Assembly: GCA_002731775.1 (NCBI GenBank)
Contig: PCCP01000121.1
Span: forward strand, 1-64,000
Direction: 5' to 3'
Source of the DNA: Gammaproteobacteria bacterium
Lineage (GTDB): Bacteria; Pseudomonadota; Gammaproteobacteria; Pseudomonadales; Pseudohongiellaceae
DNA: 64,000 bases
The notes below the pieces were generated by a model, which saw nothing but the letters and a program-made list of their open reading frames with translations, was not told the DNA's origin and did not search any database. How positions within the stretch are numbered: the first letter of the stretch is position 1; each line of letters opens with the position of its first letter. Below are positions 53,323-61,680 of this stretch, one piece after another. A program made the translations under genes and the position numbers.

Positions 53323-54635
53323 TCATTAGCAAGAAGGTAATACCGCGCCGCACCATGCTGCGCGGGCTGGGTGCGGCACTGGCCTTGCCACTGCTTGACT
53401 CGATGGTGCCGGCGCTGGCGAGTGCGAGTGAGACAGCCGTCGGGCAAACGCGACGACTCGGGATCGTCTATGTCCCCAACGGCATGCGCATGGACCACTG
53501 GACCCCGGCCACCACCGGCAGCGACTTCAAACTGCCCTCTATTCTGCAGCCGCTGCAACCATTTCGTAGCCAGCTCAATATCCTCACCGGCCTGCGGGGC
53601 GTGGACGGCGAGGGGCCCCACGCACGTGCCTCCACCCGCTTTCTCACCGGCGTCGCTTCGAAGCGGGATGATGGATCGAATCTCCGGGCCAGCATCTCCA
53701 TGGATCAGATCGCCGGCCGCTTGCTGGGCCGGGAGACACAGCTGGGCACGCTGGAGCTCGCCATCGACGGCCGTGACTTTGCCGGTTCCTGTGACGAAGG
53801 CTTCAGCTGCGCCTATACCAACACCATTTCCTGGGCCAACGAGACCACACCACTGCCCATGGAGAACAATCCCCGCGCTGTTTTTGAACGACTATTCGGC
53901 GACAGTGGCAGTACCGATCCCCAGGTCCGCAAGGCACGCCTGGCAAAAGACGCGAGCCTGCTGGATTCCGTCACCGAGCGCGCCCATGAACTGTCACGTC
54001 AACTCGGGGCTGGTGACCAGGCCAAGTTGAACCAGTATCTCGACGCCGTACGCGACATCGAGCGGCGCATCCAGATGGCGGAAGCACAGAGTGACCGGGA
54101 ATTGCCGGTGTTCGAGCAACCGGCGGGGATACCGGACACCTTCAGCGAACACGCCACACTCATGTTCGACCTGATGGCGCTGGCGTTCGAGACCGACATG
54201 ACCCGGGTTGTCACCTTCATGATGGGTCGGGAAATAACCGGCCGCACCTACGCCGAAATTGGCATCGCCGACGCCCACCATCCGATTTCCCATCATCAGA
54301 GAGACCCGGTGAAACTGGAGAAACTACTCAAGATCAACCAGTACCACATGACCTTCTTCGCCAAATTCCTCGAGCGCCTGCGCTCGACAACGGCTGGGGA
54401 TGGATCGCTGCTGGACAACTCCATGATTGTCTACGGCGCCGGCATGGCGGATAGCAACTCCCATTGGTCTTCAGACCTGCCGGTGCTCTTAGCCGGGGGA
54501 GCCGCGGTAACTGGAGGACGTCACACGAAGTACCCTGAAAACACGCCGCTTTCGAATTTGCACCTGAGTTTGCTCGACAGGATGGCGGTGCCGATAGAGT
54601 CACTGGGTGATTCGACGGGTCGGTTGCCGATCTGA
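53319..54635 (+). CDS. DUF1552 family protein with Tat-like signal
   Basis: 438 residues; GCGGAGG before ATG 53319, which overlaps the stop of 50830-53322. Twin-arginine signal VIPRRTMLRGLGAALALPL. Motifs: LGIVYVPNGMRMDHWTP, DQIAGRLLGRETQLGTLELA, MEIGIADAHHPISHHQ-like block (EIGIADAHHPISHHQ), YGAGMADSNSHWSSDLPVLL, and GRHTKYPENTPLSNLHLSLL. Strict partner of DUF1592 proteins; function unknown. Confidence 0.9.
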   Translation: MIISKKVIPRRTMLRGLGAALALPLLDSMVPALASASETAVGQTRRLGIVYVPNGMRMDHWTPATTGSDFKLPSILQPLQPFRSQLNILTGLRGVDGEGPHARASTRFLTGVASKRDDGSNLRASISMDQIAGRLLGRETQLGTLELAIDGRDFAGSCDEGFSCAYTNTISWANETTPLPMENNPRAVFERLFGDSGSTDPQVRKARLAKDASLLDSVTERAHELSRQLGAGDQAKLNQYLDAVRDIERRIQMAEAQSDRELPVFEQPAGIPDTFSEHATLMFDLMALAFETDMTRVVTFMMGREITGRTYAEIGIADAHHPISHHQRDPVKLEKLLKINQYHMTFFAKFLERLRSTTAGDGSLLDNSMIVYGAGMADSNSHWSSDLPVLLAGGAAVTGGRHTKYPENTPLSNLHLSLLDRMAVPIESLGDSTGRLPI

Positions 54636-54685
54636 ATATTTGACAAATAGCCCAAGCAGAAATTCACAATCGAGGGTATTGCAGT

Positions 54686-55690
54686 ATGAAAACAATTTTA
54701 AGGGTTTCCAGCTCGTTGTTATTGTTACTGCTGATAACGAGTCCTGCCTTGGCCCAATCCGATGGTGACTGGCAACTACCCAGAACCATAGACGGGCATC
54801 CCGACTTCCAGGGGGTGTGGGAGAACAACACCATAACCCCGGTGGAGCGACCCGAGGTTTTCGGTGACAAGGAAATTCTCACCGACGAAGACGTGGCGTT
54901 TTTGCGGCGACGACTTGCGGAAATCACTGCGGCAGGAGCCGATGCACTATTCGGTGAAGGGGTGCTGGCCGCCGCCTTTGCCGGTGAGATCGTGTCATAC
55001 GATCCCACCACCGGCAACTACGATTCGCAGTGGATGGTTGACCGCACCATCCACAGGCGTACCTCCCAGATTATAGACCCGCCCGATGGCAAATATCCGC
55101 CGCGCACCGAACGTGCCATCGCCGCGGCCAGGGAACTGAGAGAACACCGAGAGGCACATCCGGCTGACACATGGCTCGACCGCCACCTGGGCGAGCGCTG
55201 TGTCTCATTCGGTGCCCCGCGCCTCGGCTCCGGCTACAACAGTTATCAGCAGATCGTGCAAACTCGGGATACAGTAGCGATCATCCAGGAGATGGCCCAC
55301 GATGTGCGCATCATTCCCCTGGTCGCGAAGCCGCATGTCGACGCGAACATACAACTCTGGCATGGCGATTCCCGCGGCTGGTGGGATGGTGATACCCTGG
55401 TGATCGAAACCACCAACTATTCTGCCCAGAGCAGTTCCGGACCCGACACGGTTAAGAAAGTGAATGTGGAACGCCTGACTCGAATCAGTGAGTCGGAAAT
55501 TCTGTACCAGTTTACGTCTAACGATCCGGGTACATTTACAGCCCCTTATACCCGCGAGATTACTTTTGATAAAACCCCGGACAAGATTTATGAGTATGCC
55601 TGCCACGAAGGCAACTACGGCATGATGAATATTCTGTCCGGGCATCGTCAGCTGGAGAGAGTAGCCGCGGCAGCAGCGAACGAAAATTAG
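54686..55690 (+). CDS. Secreted YACHEGNY-family protein
   Basis: 334 residues; GAGGG 8 bases before the ATG. Signal peptide ends near SPALAQ. Landmarks: GHPDFQGVWENNTITPVERP, FGDKEILTDEDVAF, YDSQWMVDRTIHRRTSQIID, QEMAHDVRIIPLVAKPHVDA, GDSRGWWDGDTLVIETTNY, YEYACHEGNYGMMNILSGHR. Follows DUF1552 by 50 bases and may be co-transcribed with it. Function unknown. Confidence 0.72.
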   Translation: MKTILRVSSSLLLLLLITSPALAQSDGDWQLPRTIDGHPDFQGVWENNTITPVERPEVFGDKEILTDEDVAFLRRRLAEITAAGADALFGEGVLAAAFAGEIVSYDPTTGNYDSQWMVDRTIHRRTSQIIDPPDGKYPPRTERAIAAARELREHREAHPADTWLDRHLGERCVSFGAPRLGSGYNSYQQIVQTRDTVAIIQEMAHDVRIIPLVAKPHVDANIQLWHGDSRGWWDGDTLVIETTNYSAQSSSGPDTVKKVNVERLTRISESEILYQFTSNDPGTFTAPYTREITFDKTPDKIYEYACHEGNYGMMNILSGHRQLERVAAAAANEN

Positions 55691-55726
55691 ACGACTAACT
55701 GGCTCAGATTATCGGAACCAGCTACA

Positions 55727-55798
55727 TGGGGTCAGCGTATTGTGATTTGGAGATTTCCGATTAACTGGATGGATTCCAATCACAATGCGCTGGCCCCA
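55727..55798. repeat. Inverted repeat GGGGTCAGCGTATTGTGAT
   Basis: TGGGGTCAGCGTATTGTGATT (55727 on) is mirrored by AATCACAATGCGCTGGCCCCA (to 55798) with a few mismatches. Same terminal GGGGTCAG/CTGGCCCC pattern as the dispersed family. Lies between the YACHEGNY gene and the PQQ gene. Confidence 0.85.
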
Positions 55799-55835
55799 TT
55801 TTTCCTGTTTAGACCTCCCCCATAGGAGTCCTGCA

Positions 55836-57647
55836 ATGCCTGGACAGTTTCCCCGCGCAACGTGGCGTAGAGTCATCCCGGCGACGGCCCTTCTACTAAT
55901 TGCCGCAATCGCCGCACTGCAGCCCGGGGCTTGGGCGCAGTCTGCCGACGACTTCATCCCGGTCACCGACGAGATGCTGCAAAACCCGGCAGCTTCGGAC
56001 TGGCTGATGTGGCGGCGAACACTGGACAGTTGGGGCTATAGCCCGCTGGATCAGGTTGATCGGCAGAACGTCGGCGAGTTGCGCATGGTGTGGACCCGGG
56101 ACCTGGCAATCGGCACCGGTGAGATAACACCATTGGCCTATAACGGCGTCCTCTATGTGCCGCAGGCCAGTGATGTCATCCAGGCCCTCGATGCGGTGAG
56201 CGGTGACCTGATCTGGGAGTATCGCCGCGACATCCCGGAGGATCTCTACGAGATGGTTGGAGGCAATGCCCGCAACAACAGAAATCTCGCCATCTTTGAA
56301 AATTTAATCATCAACACCAGCGACGACAACTACGTGTTCGCGCTGGACGCCGCCAGCGGCGAGACCGTCTGGGAAACCCGCATCTTCGACTACCAGGTCA
56401 ACTCCGCCACCCACAGCTCGGGTCCGATCATCGCCGATGGCAGGGTGATCTCGGGACGCAGTTGCCGGCCCTGGGGTGGACCCGATGCCTGTATCATTGC
56501 TGCCCACGATGCCCGCAGCGGCGCCGAGCTATGGCGCCGACGCCTGATTCCGGCACCGGGGGAACCGGGCGACGAGACTTGGGGCGACATACCCTTCGAG
56601 CAGCGCCAACACGTGGGTTCCTGGATGGTGCCAAGTTACGATCCAGAATTAGAACTCATTATTCTGGGCACGTCAGTTACTTCGCCGGCACCGAAATTTT
56701 TTCTGGCCGGCACCGAGAACACCCACCTCTATCACAACTCCACACTGGCGCTGGAGGTAGAGACGGGAGAGATCAGGTGGCACTATCAACACTTGAACGA
56801 TCACTGGGACCTGGACCATCCCTTCGAGCGGCTGTTGGTTGAGACGCGGGTCGCGCCCGATCCTGACGCTGTCACCTGGATCAATCCGCGTTTGCAGCCA
56901 GGGGAAATTCGTCAGGTAATAACCGGTATCCCCGGCAAGACTGGAATCGTCTACACCCTCGACCGCGCCACCGGCGAGTTTCTATGGGCGACGCCGACGG
57001 TTTTCCAGAACGTGATCGAGAGTATCGATGTTGCCACGGGAGTGGCGACGGAAAATCCGGAAGTCATCTTCAGGGAATCGGAGCAGGTGGTGTTCGTCTG
57101 CCCCACCTGGACCGGGGGCAAGGACTGGGAGGCCGGTGCCTATAGTCCACTCACCAATACCATGTATTACCCACTGCGTAACACCTGTGCGCAGATGCTG
57201 GCTACCGCCAACTTCGACAGCGACACGGCGCAGGCCCTGACCGCCGGTGGACAGGGCGGGCTCGCCATTTATTCGTTGGCCGCCCGTCACCAGATCACCC
57301 CCGGCACCAACAACCTCGGCACGGTGCGGGCGATTTCCGCAGAGACCGGCGAGACGAAATGGCTCTATGAACAGCGGGCAGGCACCATGTCACTGGTGGC
57401 GACCGGCGGCGGGCTCATCTTCGGCGGCGATGCCAATGGCCGCTTCCGCGCCTTCGATCACGAGACCGGCGAGGTATTATGGGAAGTTAATCTCGGCTCA
57501 TCGGTGAGCGGCTATCCCATTACCTACGCTGTCGATGGTGTGCAGTACGTGGCGGTTAACACCGGCGGTGGACAGATTAATTTGACGCCGGAACTTCGCC
57601 CCAGCAGAGGCACGAACTTATTCGTATTTGCACTCCCAAACAGGTAG
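55836..57647 (+). CDS. PQQ-binding beta-propeller dehydrogenase, alcohol-dehydrogenase type
   Basis: 603 residues from ATG 55836 (AGGAG 7 bases upstream); a longer frame would run through the inverted repeat. Signal segment ends LQPGAWAQ. Blade motifs DLIWEYRRDIPEDLYE, GETVWETRIFDYQ, GEIRWHYQHLNDHWDLDHPFE, GEFLWATPTVF, GETKWLYEQRAG, GEVLWEVNLGSSV. No cytochrome domain. Similar to quinoprotein ethanol dehydrogenases but the catalytic Asp was not confirmed. Followed by another propeller at 68 bases. Confidence 0.82.
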   Translation: MPGQFPRATWRRVIPATALLLIAAIAALQPGAWAQSADDFIPVTDEMLQNPAASDWLMWRRTLDSWGYSPLDQVDRQNVGELRMVWTRDLAIGTGEITPLAYNGVLYVPQASDVIQALDAVSGDLIWEYRRDIPEDLYEMVGGNARNNRNLAIFENLIINTSDDNYVFALDAASGETVWETRIFDYQVNSATHSSGPIIADGRVISGRSCRPWGGPDACIIAAHDARSGAELWRRRLIPAPGEPGDETWGDIPFEQRQHVGSWMVPSYDPELELIILGTSVTSPAPKFFLAGTENTHLYHNSTLALEVETGEIRWHYQHLNDHWDLDHPFERLLVETRVAPDPDAVTWINPRLQPGEIRQVITGIPGKTGIVYTLDRATGEFLWATPTVFQNVIESIDVATGVATENPEVIFRESEQVVFVCPTWTGGKDWEAGAYSPLTNTMYYPLRNTCAQMLATANFDSDTAQALTAGGQGGLAIYSLAARHQITPGTNNLGTVRAISAETGETKWLYEQRAGTMSLVATGGGLIFGGDANGRFRAFDHETGEVLWEVNLGSSVSGYPITYAVDGVQYVAVNTGGGQINLTPELRPSRGTNLFVFALPNR

Positions 57648-57674
57648 CTGGGATCAGCCCGAAGATCGGAGAAT

Positions 57675-57697
57675 GCTAATATGCAAGACCTGACCCC
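57675..57697. repeat. Half-copy of the GGTCAGG repeat
   Basis: GCTAATATGCAAGACCTGACCCC, very close to 9443-9465 and 31867-31889. It sits 19 bases before the start of 57716 and immediately upstream of its AGGAG ribosome site. Confidence 0.75.
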
Positions 57698-57715
57698 AAT
57701 ACAGGAGATACACCG

Positions 57716-58813
57716 ATGCGCAAATTTCTACCCCTCACAATCCTCTGTTTTCTGACATTCGCGTCGGCTCTATACGCGCAGAATCAATCAGACATCAGAC
57801 GCTACCTCTATCTCAGCACTCCGGATGCGGCCCAGGTTGAAGGCCAGGCCGACGGCGCCGGCATTCTGATCTTCGATATCGATGACGGCCACAAGTTGGT
57901 GCGACGAATCAATATCCCGATCTTCGAAGAAGGCCTGCGCGGCTTCGCTGCCAACCTCGAGACCCACAGCGCCTACTTCTCCACCCAGCATCCCCGCATC
58001 GGCGCCTTCGATCTGGAGACCGGGCAGATCAGTTGGCAACAGACCTATACCTTGGGCAGCGATCGATCCTCGGTCACCCTGGACGGCAAGAAGGTTTATG
58101 TTCCTACCGGCTGGTGGGTTTCCGGCGAGGAAAGCGGCGTGCTGGTTCTCGACGGGGCTAACGGCGAACTCATCAAGCAGGTCCACGTCGGCAGCAAGGC
58201 ACACAATTCCCTAGTGAGTGTCGACGGTCGCTACCTCTATCTCGGCACCTCCATGATGCTGACGGTGCTCGATACCGAGGATGAGAGCGTGGTTTACCAG
58301 ATCGAGCCCGTGGGCGAACCCGGGGGCCAGGGAGTCTTCCCCTTCACCGTGGATAGCGCCAACCGCATCGCCTATGTGAGTCTGGGCAGTCATGTGGGTT
58401 TTGACGTGGTCGACCTGCAACAGGAGCGGATAATACACCAGGTGCTGGTGGGCGATGAGCCCATCCTCCATCGTACCCACGGCGTTGCCCTCAACCCCGA
58501 TGAAACCGAGTTGTGGATCAGCGATCAAGAAAGCCAGAAGCTGTTTATTTTCGACGCCACTCAGATGCCACCAGCACTAACCGGTGAAGTCGACTTGTCC
58601 CAGGGCGGTCATGGCTGGGTGACATTCAGCCTGGATGGTCGCTACGTCTGGACACACACTCCCGACGTCTTCGATGCAAAAACCCATGAGCGTGTCGCCG
58701 TGCTGCGGGATGAAAACGGCAAACCGGTAAGCGGTTCGAAGTATATCGAAGTGCACTTCCGTGACGGCAAAGTCGTGGCCGTGGGCAACGAGTTCGGGCT
58801 AGGGCGCAAATAG
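57716..58813 (+). CDS. Exported YVTN-type beta-propeller protein
   Basis: 365 residues; AGGAG at 57703-57707. Signal peptide MRKFLPLTILCFLTFASALYAQ. Propeller-like repeats: ILIFDIDDGHKLVRRI, IGAFDLETGQISWQQTY, VLVLDGANGELIKQVHVG, LTVLDTEDESVVYQI, FDVVDLQQERIIHQVLVG, GVALNPDETELWISDQESQK. Resembles the propeller subunit of quinohemoprotein amine dehydrogenase and YncE-like proteins. Cofactor not shown. Next to a PQQ enzyme, with which it may act. Confidence 0.72.
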   Translation: MRKFLPLTILCFLTFASALYAQNQSDIRRYLYLSTPDAAQVEGQADGAGILIFDIDDGHKLVRRINIPIFEEGLRGFAANLETHSAYFSTQHPRIGAFDLETGQISWQQTYTLGSDRSSVTLDGKKVYVPTGWWVSGEESGVLVLDGANGELIKQVHVGSKAHNSLVSVDGRYLYLGTSMMLTVLDTEDESVVYQIEPVGEPGGQGVFPFTVDSANRIAYVSLGSHVGFDVVDLQQERIIHQVLVGDEPILHRTHGVALNPDETELWISDQESQKLFIFDATQMPPALTGEVDLSQGGHGWVTFSLDGRYVWTHTPDVFDAKTHERVAVLRDENGKPVSGSKYIEVHFRDGKVVAVGNEFGLGRK

Positions 58814-58837
58814 ATCATCTCGAAAAAGAAAAACAGG

Positions 58838-58910
58838 GGGTCAGGTCTTTCTTGTTAGCGTCCTCGGCGGCAAAAAATCATAATCTACGCTAACAAGAAA
58901 GACCTGACCC
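58838..58910. repeat. Perfect inverted repeat GGGTCAGGTCTTTCTTGTTAGCG
   Basis: A 23-base arm at 58838-58860 is perfectly mirrored at 58888-58910. The loop contains TCCTCGGCGGCAAAAAATCATAA, nearly identical to 61558-61580, which is the right half of another copy. It lies between two convergent genes and could end transcription of both. Confidence 0.93.
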
Positions 58911-58912
58911 AC

Positions 58913-60169
58913 CTAAGCAAATCGGAACACGATGGGTAAGGCGATCATGACAATTATTGCCCAGGCACCGTATATGGGCAGATAGGCTACGGTCGCCTCA
59001 ATCAACTTCTCGGCTCTAATTTTCCCACGGAAGACATCGCTATAGGCTTTTAGTATCTGGATCAGGTGTCCGAATATTAGAACATTTGCCCCCAACACCA
59101 CTACGCGGTTTGGACTCAATCCCCATTCTGAGAAGCGATAGAGGATGGCCGCCAGGGCAATAAAATTCACCATCAGGGTGACGCAAACAAGGGCCAGATT
59201 AATCGAATCGACCAAGCGCGACGGTTGATCATGGTTGCGACCGCAGACAGAAAACACCGTCATGCCGAGAACCAAAATTAGCAATCCGTTAAACAGGATG
59301 AGGAATTCACGATCTGAAAACGGGCTTTTTTGTTGAATAGCCATTGTTAACAGGTAGATCACCACTGTGATCAGAAACAATGGGGTAAAGATATTCGCGA
59401 TAGTGCTGGCGAATCGACTTTTCCGGCCCAGAATTTCATTATACAAGAAAGTCGCCAGAATCGGCGCTGAGACTAATCCGGCGAGTACCACGTTGTTGAG
59501 GTACCACTGTCCAATATTTAACTGAATGAGACCAAACAGTGCGATCGTTAAACCCGTCAAAACGATACCACCTAGAAAAATCATTGCGATAAAGATACAT
59601 ACTTCCCCGTTGTAGCGAAGATAATCGAGTCGCGTGTTAGCGCTGCGCCAGGCATTTGATGTGAAAGCCAAGCCGAGCAGTGACCACATCACCAGGGGTG
59701 CGTGAATTATCGCCATGACGACACTCGATGACTGATAGTTGTCAGGCAACCAAGCCATGGCAATGCCAGTGGTCATTACGCCGCCGATCATAAAAACTTT
59801 GATTGATTTGCGGTGAGAAGTTTGATGAGAGAAATAGAAAATCAGGGCTGCAAAAACGATAAGCGGTGCGAAGCGTGTGTAGAACCAGAATTCGTTAACT
59901 TCGAATAAGGCTGGGATCCTCACTAACAATACTGCCAGCAGACATAGCAGCGCTGGATAACAGATCTGCCTCCCGGTGACTGCCATCGATATCGCTCTGA
60001 CCGGCTCGGTATATTCAAGTCGTGCCTGCCAGAACTTCAATATCGGTGCTTCGGGATTATGCTGCAACGCCTGCTCCAGATGACCTGCAAATTTTGCAGG
60101 ATCGCTGCGATACAAACGTTCGAGTCCGAGGCTGTCCTCGCCTCTAATGAGAATTTTATTAGCTAACAT
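58913..60169 (-). CDS. Polytopic membrane protein, unknown function
   Basis: 418 residues from ATG 60169 (AGGGGA 7 bases upstream). A hydrophilic N-terminal stretch of about 60 residues (LANKILIRGEDSLGLERLYR) precedes roughly eleven membrane helices, for example ICYPALLCLLAVLLVRIPAL, FAPLIVFAALIFYF, VCIFIAMIFLGGIVLTGLTI, VVLGANVLIFGHLIQIL. No motif of a known transporter found. Divergent from a membrane protein and regulator pair. A GGGGTCAGG motif lies upstream at 60206. Confidence 0.6.
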   Translation of the reverse strand: MLANKILIRGEDSLGLERLYRSDPAKFAGHLEQALQHNPEAPILKFWQARLEYTEPVRAISMAVTGRQICYPALLCLLAVLLVRIPALFEVNEFWFYTRFAPLIVFAALIFYFSHQTSHRKSIKVFMIGGVMTTGIAMAWLPDNYQSSSVVMAIIHAPLVMWSLLGLAFTSNAWRSANTRLDYLRYNGEVCIFIAMIFLGGIVLTGLTIALFGLIQLNIGQWYLNNVVLAGLVSAPILATFLYNEILGRKSRFASTIANIFTPLFLITVVIYLLTMAIQQKSPFSDREFLILFNGLLILVLGMTVFSVCGRNHDQPSRLVDSINLALVCVTLMVNFIALAAILYRFSEWGLSPNRVVVLGANVLIFGHLIQILKAYSDVFRGKIRAEKLIEATVAYLPIYGAWAIIVMIALPIVFRFA

Positions 60170-60298
60170 GGTTTGATCCCCTGCTGGAAAAGCCTGGCTT
60201 TTTCTGGGGTCAGGAAGAATGTTGCCACGTCGGCCATGACACAGCGGCACAAATAGAGCCCGGATGTCAGGATAAGAATCCCCTAAATTGAATCGATA

Positions 60299-60324
60299 TA
60301 CTTTATAATACAAAGTACTTTATA
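60299..60324. promoter_or_regulatory. Candidate operator with AAAGTACTTT palindrome
   Basis: TACTTTATA occurs at 60299 and 60316, and AAAGTACTTT (60312-60321) is a perfect 10-base palindrome, in an AT-rich stretch upstream of 60382. The adjacent operon encodes a winged-helix regulator, so self-control through this site is plausible. Not shown experimentally. Confidence 0.4.
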
Positions 60325-60381
60325 TTACAATAGTAATAATTAAAATAGTTCAATCTAAAGCCCAAACTGGACAGAACTACT

Positions 60382-60984
60382 ATGCAAACAAACCAGCAAG
60401 ACCTGGAAAATCTGCAGTTCATCCGCAAGACCATGGAGCGCTCCAGCACCGTTACCAGCGTCTCCGGCATTGGCGTGATGGCTATGGGTGTCATCGGCTC
60501 GATCGGAGCCTACCTGGCACCACTACAAACTCGCGAGGAAGCCTGGGTCTATACCTGGCTGGCAATAGCGGCGCTTGGCTGCGTCACCGGCTTTGGCTCT
60601 ACCTGGTATCAGTCCAGATCCCGAGCGCCGGCGACAAGACTGAGTGCACTCCGGCGCTTCGGCCTGGCACTGGCCCCACCGATACTTGCGGCCTGCGTAC
60701 TGACCGACATCTTTATTCGCACCGGGCAATTTGAGCTGATGCCTGGAACCTGGATGCTGCTATACGGAGCCGGCGTTATAACCGCTGGTGCGCTTTCAAT
60801 TAGTCTGATTCCGGTCATGGGCTTGGTGTTTATGCTACTGGGGGCAATTGGCCTGTACTTCGCCGATGCTTGGAATGTGCCGGTGTGGCAACATATGGCG
60901 TCGATGGATTTTTACCTTGCCGCAGTTTTTGGCGGAATTCACTTATTATTTGGTGCCATTATCGCCGTGAAGTGCAACAGCTGA
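60382..60984 (+). CDS. Small polytopic membrane protein, regulator-linked
   Basis: 200 residues, about six membrane helices (GIGVMAMGVIGSIGAYLAPL, TWLAIAALGCVTGFGSTW, LALAPPILAACVLTDIFI, MLLYGAGVITAGALSISLIP, GLVFMLLGAIGLYFAD). N-terminal 25 residues are polar and lie in the cytoplasm. Its TGA overlaps the ATG of the regulator gene, so the pair is translationally coupled. Possibly senses or counteracts a membrane signal; function not known. Confidence 0.7.
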   Translation: MQTNQQDLENLQFIRKTMERSSTVTSVSGIGVMAMGVIGSIGAYLAPLQTREEAWVYTWLAIAALGCVTGFGSTWYQSRSRAPATRLSALRRFGLALAPPILAACVLTDIFIRTGQFELMPGTWMLLYGAGVITAGALSISLIPVMGLVFMLLGAIGLYFADAWNVPVWQHMASMDFYLAAVFGGIHLLFGAIIAVKCNS

Positions 60985-61295
60985 TGGGACGAAAAACACA
61001 CGACACACCTCGCGACTTGATCAGTGAACGTACGCGACTCGCAATCATCAGTGCACTCGCGGTGAATCCAAGTTTATCATTCGGCGAGCTAAAGCAATTG
61101 TTAGAGCTAAGCGATGGCAACCTCAGTGTTCACGCCCGCAAGCTGGAGGATGCGAATTTAATCCAGTGTAAAAAATCGATTGCCAATCGCATGTCCAGAA
61201 CTGTCTACCGAATTACCCGCAGTGGACGAGTCGCCCTGGAAGATTATCTGAACGATATGGAAGAATTGATTCGCAGTATCCGCGGCAAAAAATAA
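60984..61295 (+). CDS. Winged-helix transcriptional regulator
   Basis: 103 residues from ATG 60984; the longer frame to 60870 runs through the preceding gene and is rejected. Single winged helix: ERTRLAIISALAVNPSLSFG, ELKQLLELSDGNLSVHARKL then RTVYRITRSGRVALEDYLND, the strand-turn-strand wing. Resembles the HTH_34/MarR-like small regulators that repress a linked membrane gene. Coupled to 60382-60984. Confidence 0.88.
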   Translation: MGRKTHDTPRDLISERTRLAIISALAVNPSLSFGELKQLLELSDGNLSVHARKLEDANLIQCKKSIANRMSRTVYRITRSGRVALEDYLNDMEELIRSIRGKK

Positions 61296-61405
61296 GTGCT
61301 TAGCCTGGCAACATCGTAATGCGTTAATTGGATCGGCGTATTTTGCATTCCCAGCTTACTAAGATTGCTACGATTTCTGAGGGATCCTGAAAACTACGGC
61401 CTTTT

Positions 61406-61557
61406 ATGAAAGCGATCATCTGGACCAGATACGACCCCCCAGAAGTACCTCAGCTTAAAGAAGTGGATAAGCCGGTACCGGCGGTCGATGAAGTATTTAT
61501 AAAGGTTGCTGCCAACGTTTTCCCAGGCGACGGTGAAACACACAGGTTTCAAATCCA
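61406..61557 (+). pseudogene. 5' fragment of a zinc-type alcohol dehydrogenase/quinone reductase
   Basis: Reads MKAIIWTRYDPPEVPQLKEV then DKPVPAVDEVFIKVAANVF and PGDGETHRFQIHP, the standard N-terminus of medium-chain dehydrogenases of the NADPH:quinone reductase/ADH type. Homology ends where a GGTCAGG half-repeat begins (61558), and the frame stops after PRWQKP. All of the catalytic Rossmann part is missing. Confidence 0.8.
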
Positions 61558-61607
61558 TCCTCGGTGGCAAAAACCATAATCTACGCTAACAAGAAAGACC
61601 TGACCCC
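61558..61607. repeat. Right half of the GGTCAGG inverted repeat
   Basis: TCCTCGGTGGCAAAAACCAT and CTACGCTAACAAGAAAGACC then TGACCCC repeat the loop and right arm of 58861-58910 with about three differences. The left arm is absent. The right half lies exactly at the break of the ADH fragment. Confidence 0.85.
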
Positions 61608-61680
61608 GCCTATTTGGTGATAGACAGGAATTATGGAACGGCAGCGAGCCTACCTTGTCTGGAAGCGCCGCTCTAATGAT

